Source: VXRD01 sp965232265 (GTDB taxonomy: Bacteria; Latescibacterota; UBA2968). Taken from it: DNA of 64,000 nt. The stretch is from contig CBDDPH010000002.1 in assembly GCA_965232265.1 (NCBI GenBank), positions 2,108,001 through 2,172,000 on the forward strand. The letters are read 5' to 3'. The position numbers were made by a program, and so were the translations under genes. Shown here piece after piece: positions 1 to 9,500 of the stretch (positions within the stretch are counted from its first letter, which is position 1; the number at the start of each line of letters is the position of its first letter). The notes beneath the pieces are model-generated. The model made no database searches. It was not told where the DNA came from and saw nothing but the letters and a program-made list of their open reading frames with translations.

Positions 1-45
1 CCCTGGTACTTCCGCTTGTAATACCATCCAAATATCTTTATAGAC

Positions 46-83
46 AAAAAACCGAGGCGCGCAAAAAGCACCTCGGTTTTGCA
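46..83. terminator. Hairpin terminator, probably bidirectional
   Basis: Perfect 10-bp stem AAAACCGAGG (48-57) / CCTCGGTTTT (71-80) with a 13-nt loop. T-runs follow the stem on both strands (stronger on the minus strand, from the A-run at 45-50). It separates whatever lies left of the window from the L,D-transpeptidase gene. Confidence 0.7.
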
Positions 84-98
84 ATTTCTGAGCCATAC

Positions 99-686
99 AT
101 GCACAATTTTCACACCATATTATTACTCGCGCTCTATTTGTTCTTCGGTTTTTGCCTGCATCTACCCGCGCAAGAAACAGAGATCGAGCAACTCAAAGCC
201 GACATCGCATCACTCCAGGAAGCATTAAAACGACACGCAGCAGAAACCTACATCGTTATTGACACCGTACACAATCGTCTGCAAGTTTGGAACAACAACC
301 GTATAATACGAGAAGCGACGTGTGCGACAGGTAGCGGCAAAGTACTGCTTCATCCGGGTGCTTCGGCACGCTGGCAATTTCACACCCCATTGGGTGTCAG
401 AACTATTTTGCACAAAGTGACAGACCCCATCTGGGCCAAGCCCCTGTGGGCCTTTGTCGAAAATGGAGAAGAACCCACTGTATTGCCCTGGGAGTTTCGG
501 CGTCTCGACCGCACAACCCTCGGTGCCTACGCCCTCGAATTGGGCGATGGGTACGAAATTCACGGCACCCTTTATCCCACATTGCTCGGACGGCATATCA
601 CGCACGGATGTATTCGCCTCAACGACGAAGACCTGGCCTTTGTGTACCGCTCATTACAAGTTGGCGACCGGGTCTATATCTACTAA
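99..686 (+). CDS. L,D-transpeptidase (YkuD domain), secreted
   Basis: A 195-aa protein with a signal peptide (hydrophobic 7-21, likely cut after LPA at 22-24), a short predicted coiled coil (about 26-46) and a YkuD catalytic domain (about 49-195). The YkuD signature is clear: His155 followed by THGCIRL (168-174), with His169 and the catalytic Cys171. Family knowledge: such enzymes make meso-DAP-meso-DAP (3-3) peptidoglycan cross-links or attach proteins to the wall, acting in the periplasm. The stop codon lies close to or inside the next gene, a related but catalytically dead domain. ATG start; no strong ribosome binding site is visible. Confidence 0.88.
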   Translation: MHNFHTILLLALYLFFGFCLHLPAQETEIEQLKADIASLQEALKRHAAETYIVIDTVHNRLQVWNNNRIIREATCATGSGKVLLHPGASARWQFHTPLGVRTILHKVTDPIWAKPLWAFVENGEEPTVLPWEFRRLDRTTLGAYALELGDGYEIHGTLYPTLLGRHITHGCIRLNDEDLAFVYRSLQVGDRVYIY

Positions 687-1198
687 TTGGTTTGCTTCTT
701 GTGGCAACCCATGTATTTGGCCAGGACAAAATCGTTCTCCAAAACTACCGCGAAGCCCTTGTCCGCGAACTCGACCAGGTCAAAACAGCCGATTTCTACC
801 TTATCATCGACATTCCGTCAAAGCAAATTCACCTCAAAGCACAGGGCAATGTACTGAGAACGTGCGCCATTCTCAACTTGTCGCCCATAGAAAAACGCCA
901 CACCTATAACTACCGCTTTGTGAACAGAATTGACCCCATCTCCCTCGAACCCGGCAATGCAAATCTGCGACTGCGCGGGCGGCTTCTCCCCCTCGACTTC
1001 TCCGGACGCCTGATAGAAGGGCCTCGCCATCGTTCCCGCCTCTATTTCGCGCCAAACCTCGTCATGCGAGCGGACGGAATTTCAACAGATGCCACACCGC
1101 ACATCACTTTATCTCCCGTCGATATCAAAGCCCTGGGATCGGCACTGCGTCCCGGCAATATCGCCATTTTCATTCCCTGTGTAGAGGCCAATCATTGA
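608..1198 (+). CDS. Secreted YkuD-like protein lacking the catalytic motif
   Basis: Not a recognised family by name. The body (about 155 aa after the signal peptide) opens with a stretch resembling the start of the preceding YkuD domain (FYLIIDIPSKQIHLKAQGN against TYIVIDTVHNRLQVW), but no HxxxHGC signature follows, so it is probably an L,D-transpeptidase-like fold without catalysis. The start is uncertain: ATG at 608 gives an Arg-rich n-region, hydrophobic LYLLIGLLLVATHVFG and cleavage before Gln, but overlaps the upstream gene by 79 bp; TTG at 692 would cut into the signal sequence. The gene ends with TTGA overlap into the PorV-like gene, so the three are probably co-transcribed. Confidence 0.6.
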   Translation: MYSPQRRRPGLCVPLITSWRPGLYLLIGLLLVATHVFGQDKIVLQNYREALVRELDQVKTADFYLIIDIPSKQIHLKAQGNVLRTCAILNLSPIEKRHTYNYRFVNRIDPISLEPGNANLRLRGRLLPLDFSGRLIEGPRHRSRLYFAPNLVMRADGISTDATPHITLSPVDIKALGSALRPGNIAIFIPCVEANH

Positions 1199-2166
1199 AA
1201 CGCTTTGCGACCCTGGCGTTGTGTTGCGCGTACGCGCTCACAAGTCCAACCCATGCACAGACATCCCATTATGCAGGTGATCCACTCTTATTGGGGGCCG
1301 GTGCCCGCGCTCTGGGCATGGGCAGTGCTTATGTCGCGCTCAGTTTTGATGCAACAGCAGTCTATTGGAATCCCGCAGGACTTGCCCCAGAAGGGTACAA
1401 CTCTGGACTCGACAGCAGCTCATCGCGGTTAAAACGCGAGATTCACCTACAACATGCCGAGCAATTTGGCGGCAGTGTGAATCACGATATTTTTGCATTG
1501 CGCTTGCCCATAAGAAAAGGCGGCATTGGCCTGGGCATTGTTCGCACTGGCGTTGATGGGATTGCCCTGACGGGCCTGGAAGACCCAGACCGTCCCATTG
1601 GCCCAGACAATCGCCCCGTAATAATCGACAAAATCGGCACTGCAGATTATGTCTTTCGAATCGCTTATGGCCGGCATATCACAGATAAATTGCGTCTGGG
1701 GGCAGGTATAAAAATGATCAGACGCGATCTTAGCGTGGGCATCGGAAGCGGCTTTGGCCTGGACATCGGCCTGCTCTATCTGCCCACCTCAGCGTTTCGC
1801 ATTGGCGCGACAATACGCGATCTCACAAAGACGCGCATTGCATTTCCCGATGGCGTTACAGATCACATTTCACCGTCTCTTCTCATTGGCTCTGCCCTCC
1901 AACGCAGGGTGCCCGGCGGCCTTATGACAGTCGGTTTTAGCACGCTCTTGAATGACAAAAAGTCGGCACAAGAAAAAACGCGCAGCATACAAGTGGGCAT
2001 AGAATATCGCCTGCAACACCGTCTCGCATTTCGCCTCGGATATAAAGACGGGCACTTTACAGCGGGCACGGGCCTGCAACTTCGCCGGTTTGGCGTAGAT
2101 CTCGCCTTCATGGAACACGACCAGCTCGACAACACCTACCGCATTTCGGCCACTTTATTTTTTTGA
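1195..2166 (+). CDS. PorV/PorQ-family outer-membrane protein
   Basis: 323 aa beginning at a TTG that overlaps the previous stop (TTGA). Signal peptide ending THAQ (about residues 1-22). The N-terminal mature region (LLLGAGARALGMGSA, then ATAVYWNPAGLA) is the hallmark of the PorV/PorQ (UPF0164) beta-barrel family, related to FadL-like barrels. The rest alternates short beta strands and the chain ends in Phe-Phe, as expected for a BAM-inserted barrel. In Bacteroidetes PorV works with the type IX secretion machinery, but in other FCB phyla the role is unknown. Placement after cell-wall genes fits an envelope operon. Confidence 0.8.
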   Translation: MKRFATLALCCAYALTSPTHAQTSHYAGDPLLLGAGARALGMGSAYVALSFDATAVYWNPAGLAPEGYNSGLDSSSSRLKREIHLQHAEQFGGSVNHDIFALRLPIRKGGIGLGIVRTGVDGIALTGLEDPDRPIGPDNRPVIIDKIGTADYVFRIAYGRHITDKLRLGAGIKMIRRDLSVGIGSGFGLDIGLLYLPTSAFRIGATIRDLTKTRIAFPDGVTDHISPSLLIGSALQRRVPGGLMTVGFSTLLNDKKSAQEKTRSIQVGIEYRLQHRLAFRLGYKDGHFTAGTGLQLRRFGVDLAFMEHDQLDNTYRISATLFF

Positions 2167-2173
2167 TTGGACA

Positions 2174-3064
2174 ATGATGGCTTTCAAATCTGGATATGTC
2201 ATAATCGCGGGCCGCACCAACGTCGGCAAATCCACACTTTTTAATGCACTCGTAGGGGAGCGTCTATCCATTATTTCGCCCAAACCCCAAACAACTCGCA
2301 ATAATATTCTGGGGATTGTGACGGATAAACAGACTCAAATGATATTTCTCGACACCCCCGGTATCTTGTCTGCGCGTTACCGCCTTCACGAATTTATGAA
2401 CCGGCAAATTGGGCGCGCATATCAAAGTGCCGATGTGCTTTTGGGCATTGTCGATGGTTCAGAATTTGATACTTCCTATGACGCCGAAGTGCGACAAATC
2501 TTCGGACAATGGGATATTCCCAAAATCATCGCCATAAACAAAACCGATCTCATATCGCGTCAGCAAGTCCAACACTGCGAGCAACAGATTCGCGCCTCAC
2601 GCGCTACGCAGACCGTTTTATCCGTAGCAGCCATCAGCGGTCAGGGCATACAAACCCTTCACACGGCTTTGCGCCATGCACTACCAGAAGGCCCACAATA
2701 CTATCCGGAAGATATGCTCACCGAACAGCCCGAAAGATTTTTTGTTGCGGAACTCATTCGAGAGGAAGTATTCCACCATCTCCGCCAAGAATTGCCTTAT
2801 GCAACGGCAATCGACATCGAGGCCTTTGAAGAAAACCGCCCCAAAGTCTATATTCAGGCCAATATCATTGTCGAGCGCAACTCTCAAAAAGGCATTGTCA
2901 TCGGACGGGGGGGAAAAACCCTCAAAACCATTGGACAACAGGCGCGAAAAAAAATCGAGGCATTTTTGGAACGCCCAATTTACCTCGACCTGCACGTCAA
3001 AATCTATGAGAACTGGCGAAAAAAAGACACCGCCCTTCGCAGCCTGGGATATGGCCTATCATGA
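2174..3064 (+). CDS. era: GTPase Era
   Basis: 296 aa, normal length for Era. GTPase motifs are complete: G1 GRTNVGKST (13-21), the TTRNN switch region, G3 DTPG (60-63), G4 NKTD (122-125) and a G5-like SVAAISGQG. The C-terminal KH domain has the GxxG loop in VIGRGGKTLKTIG. Era binds the 3' end of 16S rRNA and helps 30S maturation. ATG follows the PorV-like gene by 7 bp, and the last codons overlap the next start (ATGA), so translation is probably coupled. Confidence 0.95.
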   Translation: MMAFKSGYVIIAGRTNVGKSTLFNALVGERLSIISPKPQTTRNNILGIVTDKQTQMIFLDTPGILSARYRLHEFMNRQIGRAYQSADVLLGIVDGSEFDTSYDAEVRQIFGQWDIPKIIAINKTDLISRQQVQHCEQQIRASRATQTVLSVAAISGQGIQTLHTALRHALPEGPQYYPEDMLTEQPERFFVAELIREEVFHHLRQELPYATAIDIEAFEENRPKVYIQANIIVERNSQKGIVIGRGGKTLKTIGQQARKKIEAFLERPIYLDLHVKIYENWRKKDTALRSLGYGLS

Positions 3065-4053
3065 AAAATTTTCTCAAACTCGCAGCCAGTCTCGTGCTCA
3101 TGGGGGCCTTTCTCTGGGCAGCGTTTAGAAATGTCGATGGGACGCGCCTTGAGGAAGCCCTGCAAACAGCCAATCCCCTGTGGTTGTTCTTATCGGCCAT
3201 CACCATCATCGCGTCGGGCTTGCCCCGCGCCTGGCGCTGGCGCATTTTGCTATTGCCCGTTGCCCCAAATATTTCCATTCGCTCGGCATTTTGGGCCGTG
3301 ATGGTCGCCTATGCGGGCAATGTCGTATTCCCACGCGCTGGCGAAGTTGCCCGTGCCCTCGCCCTCGAGAGAGATCATCCCACCGGCATCAGTGCAATCC
3401 TGGCGACGGTGATTGTAGAACGCCTGCTCGATATACTCACCCTCTTGATCATCTTTGGCGTGGTTTTATTTTTTGCCAGAGAGCAGATCGGCGCGGCATT
3501 TCCCGGACTTGAACAAGTCGCCTTGCTGATGGTCCCAGTCATACTGTTTGCTTTCGTATTTTTGGGCCTGCTCTCTGCCCGCGGAGAACGCGGCCTGTCC
3601 ATTTTCCACCGCCTGCTATCGCGCCTCTCTCCCAAACTAGCCGATAGTGCAACCCATATCTTGCGTTCTTTTTTGCAGGGCATGAAAGCTATTCACACTG
3701 TGGAAGGCTACGCGGGGATATTGGTATCAACGCTGATTCTCAACAGTCTTTATTTGTTCGCCATGTACTTGCCTTTCTACAGTTTTGATCTATCACATAA
3801 TTACAACCTCGGACTGTTTGAAGCTATGGTAGTGATGACCATCGCCACGATCGGATTTGTCCTTCCCGCCCCGGGCGGTATCGGCACCTATCATTTCTTT
3901 TGCGCCCAAACCCTCCATCATTTCTACCATGTGCCAACAGAAACCGCATTGGCATTTGCCACATCGGTACACGCAGTCGCAATCTTCGGCTTTATTTTAT
4001 TTGGTGGCCCGCCACTGATTAAACTCCTTTGGAAAAAAAAAGAAAAAAAATAG
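3061..4053 (+). CDS. Flippase-like integral membrane protein (LPG synthase TM/UPF0104 family)
   Basis: 330 aa with about eight hydrophobic helices. The pattern matches the lysylphosphatidylglycerol-synthetase transmembrane-region / YbhN-AglD family: the conserved PRAWRWRILL and AVMVAYAGNVVFPRAGEV regions and a late LPAPGGIGTYHF motif. These proteins are thought to flip lipid-linked substrates; the substrate here cannot be inferred. The start overlaps era (ATGA) and the C-terminus is Lys-rich (KKKEKK), as for a cytoplasmic tail. It converges on the next gene with only 10 bp between stops and no obvious terminator. Confidence 0.8.
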   Translation: MKNFLKLAASLVLMGAFLWAAFRNVDGTRLEEALQTANPLWLFLSAITIIASGLPRAWRWRILLLPVAPNISIRSAFWAVMVAYAGNVVFPRAGEVARALALERDHPTGISAILATVIVERLLDILTLLIIFGVVLFFAREQIGAAFPGLEQVALLMVPVILFAFVFLGLLSARGERGLSIFHRLLSRLSPKLADSATHILRSFLQGMKAIHTVEGYAGILVSTLILNSLYLFAMYLPFYSFDLSHNYNLGLFEAMVVMTIATIGFVLPAPGGIGTYHFFCAQTLHHFYHVPTETALAFATSVHAVAIFGFILFGGPPLIKLLWKKKEKK

Positions 4054-4063
4054 GTCCAGTACC

Positions 4064-6088
4064 TCACAAAATGCGAAACAGGGTTTCTCGCCAGGTCTGT
4101 AACCCCGTCTGACGATCCGTGACGACTATGGAGAGCAGATGCACGCCAGGCCCTAACTCACTTAAATCAACAGATAAATAAATCGGCTCCTGCCTCTCCC
4201 CTCCTCGATAATCTGTACTGACGGAAATACGCCACCTGTCATCACTGATACCCAACTGCTCAATCGCCTTTCGATCTCGCTTATCGGAAAAACGCCGCAA
4301 ATCTGGCGGCCCGACTCTGTACGTCACAGAAAAATCGGTCTGCCCAAACGCATCGCTTACCAAATTATAGACCTCAAAATAGAGATACAACAACTCGTCC
4401 GCGTCAAAAGTTCGCAATGGATTGGGTATCACTTCAATTCCCTCTTTCCCCTCCCCCGAATGTGAAGCCAACAACACAGAGCTCATAGAAATCACATCAT
4501 CGGGAAATGCCTGTACAAAAACGGTATCGCGGAACACGCCCACTGTTTTCTTTCCCACATCTCTAATTTCCAAAGCCAGCGCGAGTGAATCGGCGTCTTG
4601 TTGATCTGCTGCCAAAATTAGGTCGCGTTGGCCCAACAAATACCGCTCCTTTAACGAATCCGTCCAAACATCCCGAAATGCCTCTGGCTGCCACCTGACA
4701 CTCGTTACCTCTTCTCCATTGCTTCTGTGGACAAAAACACCGGCATATAGATCGACCTGATAGGTCTCATAGAGCTTGAGATACTGCAACTCGCGCTTCG
4801 GGAGGCCCCACGAAAGAGCCACTTTGACCTGCCCTTCTTCAGCCTTAAAAAATCCCACCTGCACGGGCAGTCCGTACTTCTGATCTCGATATGGATCGAC
4901 ATAGCGCTCGGGCAAATAAAAATTGGGCGACAGAATCTGACTTCTGCCCCATCCGCCCGGAACGAGTGCCCATCGCTCATCCCTCATCAATTCCAATTTC
5001 CAATGCACAGAATCATAAGAAAAAAAGTCTATTGAAAAATCTTCATAAGTCCAGATCTCTCGATGTGGAATAAGCGTTCTCACGCGATTGACATAGCGCC
5101 CATAGCGAATCCAGACCTTGCCCATATCCGTTTCCCAACCCGCGATTCCCTCATCGGGCAGACCAAATCTCAAATTTGCATAAGCAACCCGCCCGCTATG
5201 TGCCAGCTTTCGCTCGTTCACAGGTGAGAGAAATAGCGGATCGCGCTTTTGCCAAAAAAGTGCAGGTGCCTCATCCCCGCCGCCCAACAATTCTATTGAC
5301 GTCATCGCAGCCTGTCCAACAGAATCCATCTGTGCGTACGCGCGATCAAACGCTTTGCCCGCCGCCTCGTACTTTTCGGCCGCATAATACCCCAATCCCA
5401 AAAACAAAAGGCCATCCCGATCCCGCGGCCACCGGTCTAAAAGTGCCCGTGCAATAACAATCAAATCCTCTTTATATCCCCCCTCTATACTCAGCATACC
5501 CAACCCGTAATACGCGCGCCTGCAATAGGGATCATGCGCCAGCGCGTAGTGGTAGTAATTCGCGGCCTTTTGCACGTCCTCCATTGCAAAAGACCGCATA
5601 CTGCCACCTCCGTCAAAACGCCGCGCATCCACGTATTTCAACATATCCTGCAAATAATAATCGCCCACTTCACAGGCCGCATCAACCTGCGTTGAATCTA
5701 TGCGAAGTACCTTTTCAAAATACTTCATGGCATTGTACCGAAAACCCTTCTTGCGCTGCAGGGTCGCGTAAGACAGACGATAATCTATATTCTCGGGATC
5801 CAATACAATCGCGCGATAAATATAGCGATCTGCACGCAACCTCGCAGCAGGGGTGTTCTTTTGCATAAACAACACGCCCAATGCCGCCCAGACATCTGCG
5901 CGATCGCCATCCACACGGAGTGCTTTTCTGAGCAAATCAATGCGGTAGTCAAGCGATTTTGACGTATCGCTTTGCGCGTGCGCCAGCAATGAATCAACCG
6001 AATTTGCATTTGCTGTCACACACGCCATCAACATAAAAACAGAAAGGACGCCCAAACAGGACGTCCTCATTTCCAGTACACACGCCAT
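4064..6088 (-). CDS. TPR and GWxTD-domain protein, probable lipoprotein
   Basis: 674 aa. The N-terminus is a signal sequence with a lipobox-like LMAC (about residues 20-23), preceding TPR repeats (about 45-250; classic tetratricopeptide spacing in the DPEN and DSTQ segments). The defining GWETD is at 317-321 within a domain of the GWxTD family, which occurs mainly in FCB-group bacteria and has no known function. The remaining C-terminal half is beta-rich and unassigned. The start is 3 nt after the stop of the upstream TPR gene, implying coupling; an internal Met7 is an alternative start giving a shorter n-region. Confidence 0.8.
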   Translation of the reverse strand: MACVLEMRTSCLGVLSVFMLMACVTANANSVDSLLAHAQSDTSKSLDYRIDLLRKALRVDGDRADVWAALGVLFMQKNTPAARLRADRYIYRAIVLDPENIDYRLSYATLQRKKGFRYNAMKYFEKVLRIDSTQVDAACEVGDYYLQDMLKYVDARRFDGGGSMRSFAMEDVQKAANYYHYALAHDPYCRRAYYGLGMLSIEGGYKEDLIVIARALLDRWPRDRDGLLFLGLGYYAAEKYEAAGKAFDRAYAQMDSVGQAAMTSIELLGGGDEAPALFWQKRDPLFLSPVNERKLAHSGRVAYANLRFGLPDEGIAGWETDMGKVWIRYGRYVNRVRTLIPHREIWTYEDFSIDFFSYDSVHWKLELMRDERWALVPGGWGRSQILSPNFYLPERYVDPYRDQKYGLPVQVGFFKAEEGQVKVALSWGLPKRELQYLKLYETYQVDLYAGVFVHRSNGEEVTSVRWQPEAFRDVWTDSLKERYLLGQRDLILAADQQDADSLALALEIRDVGKKTVGVFRDTVFVQAFPDDVISMSSVLLASHSGEGKEGIEVIPNPLRTFDADELLYLYFEVYNLVSDAFGQTDFSVTYRVGPPDLRRFSDKRDRKAIEQLGISDDRWRISVSTDYRGGERQEPIYLSVDLSELGPGVHLLSIVVTDRQTGLQTWRETLFRIL

Positions 6089-6091
6089 TTT

Positions 6092-6406
6092 TTATATATT
6101 TTGAGAGAGCCTGTGAGAAATAGCCATTTCCTCTTCGGCCTCTTCAATCATCCCTTTCTGCTGATACAAGCGCGACAGACTCGTATGTGCGAGTGCCTCA
6201 TCGGGAACAATTTGCAAAGCGAGATTGACCTGTTCAATCGCCTCGTCAATCTTCCCCTGCCGATCCAGTGCCTGGGCCCATCCCAGATGCGCCATGTAAA
6301 ACGAGGCATCGTCAGATATAGCCCTTTCAAATTCGACAATCGCGCCTTCCATGTCTCCAACTCCCAACTTACTCAACCCCGTCATATAATACTCTTTGGC
6401 TGCCAT
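6092..6406 (-). CDS. Small TPR protein
   Basis: 104 aa consisting of about three tetratricopeptide repeats (DGMEGAIVEFERAI-like helix pairs, then IDEAIEQVNLALQIVPDE). The ATG at 6406 was chosen because a CAGGGG sequence lies 7 nt upstream; an in-frame upstream start would add 20 residues that do not look like TPR. No signal peptide, so probably cytoplasmic and acting as a protein-protein adaptor. It lies directly upstream of the GWxTD gene on the same strand. Confidence 0.75.
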   Translation of the reverse strand: MAAKEYYMTGLSKLGVGDMEGAIVEFERAISDDASFYMAHLGWAQALDRQGKIDEAIEQVNLALQIVPDEALAHTSLSRLYQQKGMIEEAEEEMAISHRLSQNI

Positions 6407-6490
6407 AACAAACCCCTGATAAAAAAACTTTCTCACCTCGTGTTTTGACCATTTCAAATAATACAAAAAAAATCACCATCTATCAACCAT

Positions 6491-6524
6491 ACAAAAAAGG
6501 AGAGACGTACAGCACGCCTCTCCT
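6491..6524 (-). terminator. Rho-independent terminator of the large surface-protein gene
   Basis: On the minus strand the stem AGGAGAGGCG / CGTCTCTCCT (6515-6524 and 6498-6507, one mismatch) is followed by six T. It lies about 60 bp after the stop at 6587. Confidence 0.8.
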
Positions 6525-6565
6525 CATCGGTTTTCATCCAACCCTAACACCTTAATCTCGCCTTC

Positions 6566-6589
6566 TATCTGCGTCCATTCTGCGGATTA
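6566..6589 (-). repeat. Dispersed CCGCAGA-GGACGCAGAT repeat overlapping a stop codon
   Basis: Read on the minus strand this is TAATCCGCAGAATGGACGCA followed by GATA; its TAA is the stop codon of the 6587-9847 gene. Related copies are at 22270, 23153, 28754, 31973, 35914, 46466, 52680, 57198 and 58199. Confidence 0.7.
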
Positions 6590-9500
6590 GAACAAGCCCG
6601 TGAAATCAATTGAGAAATACTGGTGTGGATGATATGTTTCGGCGAGATCTGTAGGCCATGCCAGATCGTATCGGAACAGGAAATAGCCCAAATTTACCCG
6701 CACGCCAAACCCATACCCGGCGGCTATCTGCGGTTTTGTTTTCCTGATTTCCGGCGTATTAAAGTTTTGCGGCGTATTGAGCTCAAATCCGCCATCTCGA
6801 GAGACCCATCCATCTCTCCAATTGGCACGGTCAAAAGCACCGCCGATGTCGAAGAACAATTCGCCCTGTACATTTTGGAAGAAAAACGGCAGGGGCCAGC
6901 CCATAGCCAATTGCCGAATGAGCGGGAACCGGAATGCGACATTGGCCAGCACATAAGAATCACCCGCCATTTCGAGCAATCTCGCGCCGCGCAGAGGCCA
7001 GACATAAGAGGAAAAAAATACGCGATTCTGGTCAACACTGGCAATGGTTGAAAACGTCGGATTGACCGGATTGTTCACACCGCCCAAGAAAAATACGGTG
7101 CTGTTGGGCCCATAACTCGTTCCGCCCGACATTCGGACGACAAAAGTATATTCGTTTAACAACCGCATATATTTGCGATAATCCAGCGTAAATGTAGCAA
7201 ATTTCATGCCCACACCAGAGCCTTCAAAATTCAATCGATAGCGATGCCCATCCACTGCACCAAACAAACTGTACAGCGCACTATCACCCACCAAAGCCAC
7301 TTCGCCAATAGCCGCCCGACGACGGCTGATCAATTCGCCGGTAAACCTCCCAACGCCGCGAAAGCCTGGCTGGTACAAATAATTGTTGATATCAGTAAAT
7401 ACCTCCTCGCGATCAATCGCTACAAAACGCGTGCCCAACTCCAAACGGGCGAACCGATTAAACGGTCTCTCGAGCATTCCCGCAAGTCCGTAATATCGAT
7501 CCGCAGTCAGGCGCCCTGTACTGTCAAAGAAAAAGAACCGCGTGTGAAAAAGCTGTGTACCGTAATTTGTGCGATTCTTCAAATAGGCATAAGCGAGCAG
7601 AAAATCGCTGTCTTTGAGCGAAAAATTCAGACTCGTCACGAAAGTGGCGCGGTGATCGCCCATCACATCACTCATCGACAATACAATAGAGCTACTCACA
7701 CCGTAAAACGTATCAAATCCCGCCTGAGCACCAAACAATTCGGGCTTGAATTTCAGCTTGTATTTCTTAACCTGAAACTCCTTTTCACCCCAGTTTTTTA
7801 TTCCTTGTTTGCCGGTATCGGCCATTTCTGGACTGCCTGCGACCGGATGAGTGGTTTCAACCTCAGTGCTATCCGCAGGGGTACTCTCTGCCGCGGCAAG
7901 GGCTTCCTGATCGGAAATCCACTGCGCCACTTTCCTCTCTGTTTTTTCTGCTGTCGAATCGACCACAGTGCTGTCGGCTTCTACTTTGTCAATCTTACGG
8001 CTCGCATATTTTTCCTTTTGCAACTCGACAAACATCTTTTCATCTTCGCCGGCGAGGCGCTTGACAAACCGGGTGCGCGGCAAATCCGCCATTTCTTTTC
8101 GCTCTGCAAGTGGGTCGCGCATCACAAATATATCCAGGGCACCCTTGTGAAACGCATTAAACACGATCTTTTTGCCATCGGCTGACCAATCGAGATATTG
8201 CGCCCCTGACAGCAAATTGGTAATGGGATATATCTCCTGCGTACTGTCGATATTTGCAATATAGATATTGCCCACACCCGTGCGGTCAGAAACAAAGGCG
8301 AGGCGTTTGCTATCGGCACCCCACACGGGATGCGAATCTTCGGCATCTTCAGAAGCGACAATGCGGCGCATCTCGGAGCCATCTGTACGCAGTAAAAAAA
8401 TATCGTACTGACCAAAAGCAAAATCCTTCCCTCCGCTGAACTCTAAATGGGTATCGGGACGATCAGAACTCATGGCGATCCAGATACCGTCGGGCGACCA
8501 ATCCAGATGCCGCTCGTCATAGGGATCATTTGTGAGCCGAGTGAGCGACTCGTCGTTCAAATCGACCACATAGACATCTGACCAGCCATCTTTAATACCC
8601 GCGACGGCAATTTTTTCTCCATCGGGCGACCAGGTGGGTTCAAACAAGCCATCGAGATCAAACTTAAATCGCTTGCGAATCTGTTTATTTTTAACTTCGA
8701 GGATATACAGGGTATTTTTATTATTCGATTTAGCGGCGAATGCAATATGTCGGCCATCCGGAGACCAAGTAAATCCAGGCCGCAAAACAAACATCGACTC
8801 AAAAGCGGACGACTTTTGTCCCTCGACCAAACGCCCCAGGTCTTTGCCATCAATCGCCGACATCAAATAAATATCAAATGTGCCATTCCGGTCAGTCAAA
8901 TACGCGACCTTGTCGCCTTGTGGAGATAACGCAGCAGATAAATTATACGCCGAACGCCTATCTTCGTGCTCTGTCAAATTTGTTGCCATCTCTTTGGGCG
9001 TATGGCGCAAATTGATCTCATTCCAGTATTGCCGCTTGAGCCACAATTGATATTTTTCCTCCAATTCTTTCATCCCAAATCCCAGAGATGCTTTGAGTGC
9101 TTTATCGGGGCTTTTGGCCGTGCGGAAAGAAGAAATAAAGGATGCCACTTTGTCCTTGCCGTATTCCTGTTCTATCATATAAAAAACTGAACTGCCACCG
9201 GGGTAGGCAAAATAACTCATGGACATCATTTCGATAGTCGGCACATATCCAGTAATGGTTGCATCGCGCATAAAATTGTCGTGCTCCTTATGCCAGCCAT
9301 ATCGAGATACGTACTCGGCAATGCCCTCGGCAATCCACAGCGGCGGTAACGTCGATGTTTGCGAAACCAGAGACCCCAACCAGCCGCCACCGGTCCACAA
9401 CTCAATTGTAACAGCGTGAACGAGTTCGTGATGGATGACGTGCTGCAAATCCCCATAAGACCCCGTAAAGGGAATCACCACGCGCCCTTGTGCAAACTCG

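Noticed and set aside
446..1198. 250-aa reading frame overlapping the L,D-transpeptidase
   Set aside because: Its first 54 codons overlap the well-supported YkuD gene in another frame. Start moved to 608 (uncertain).
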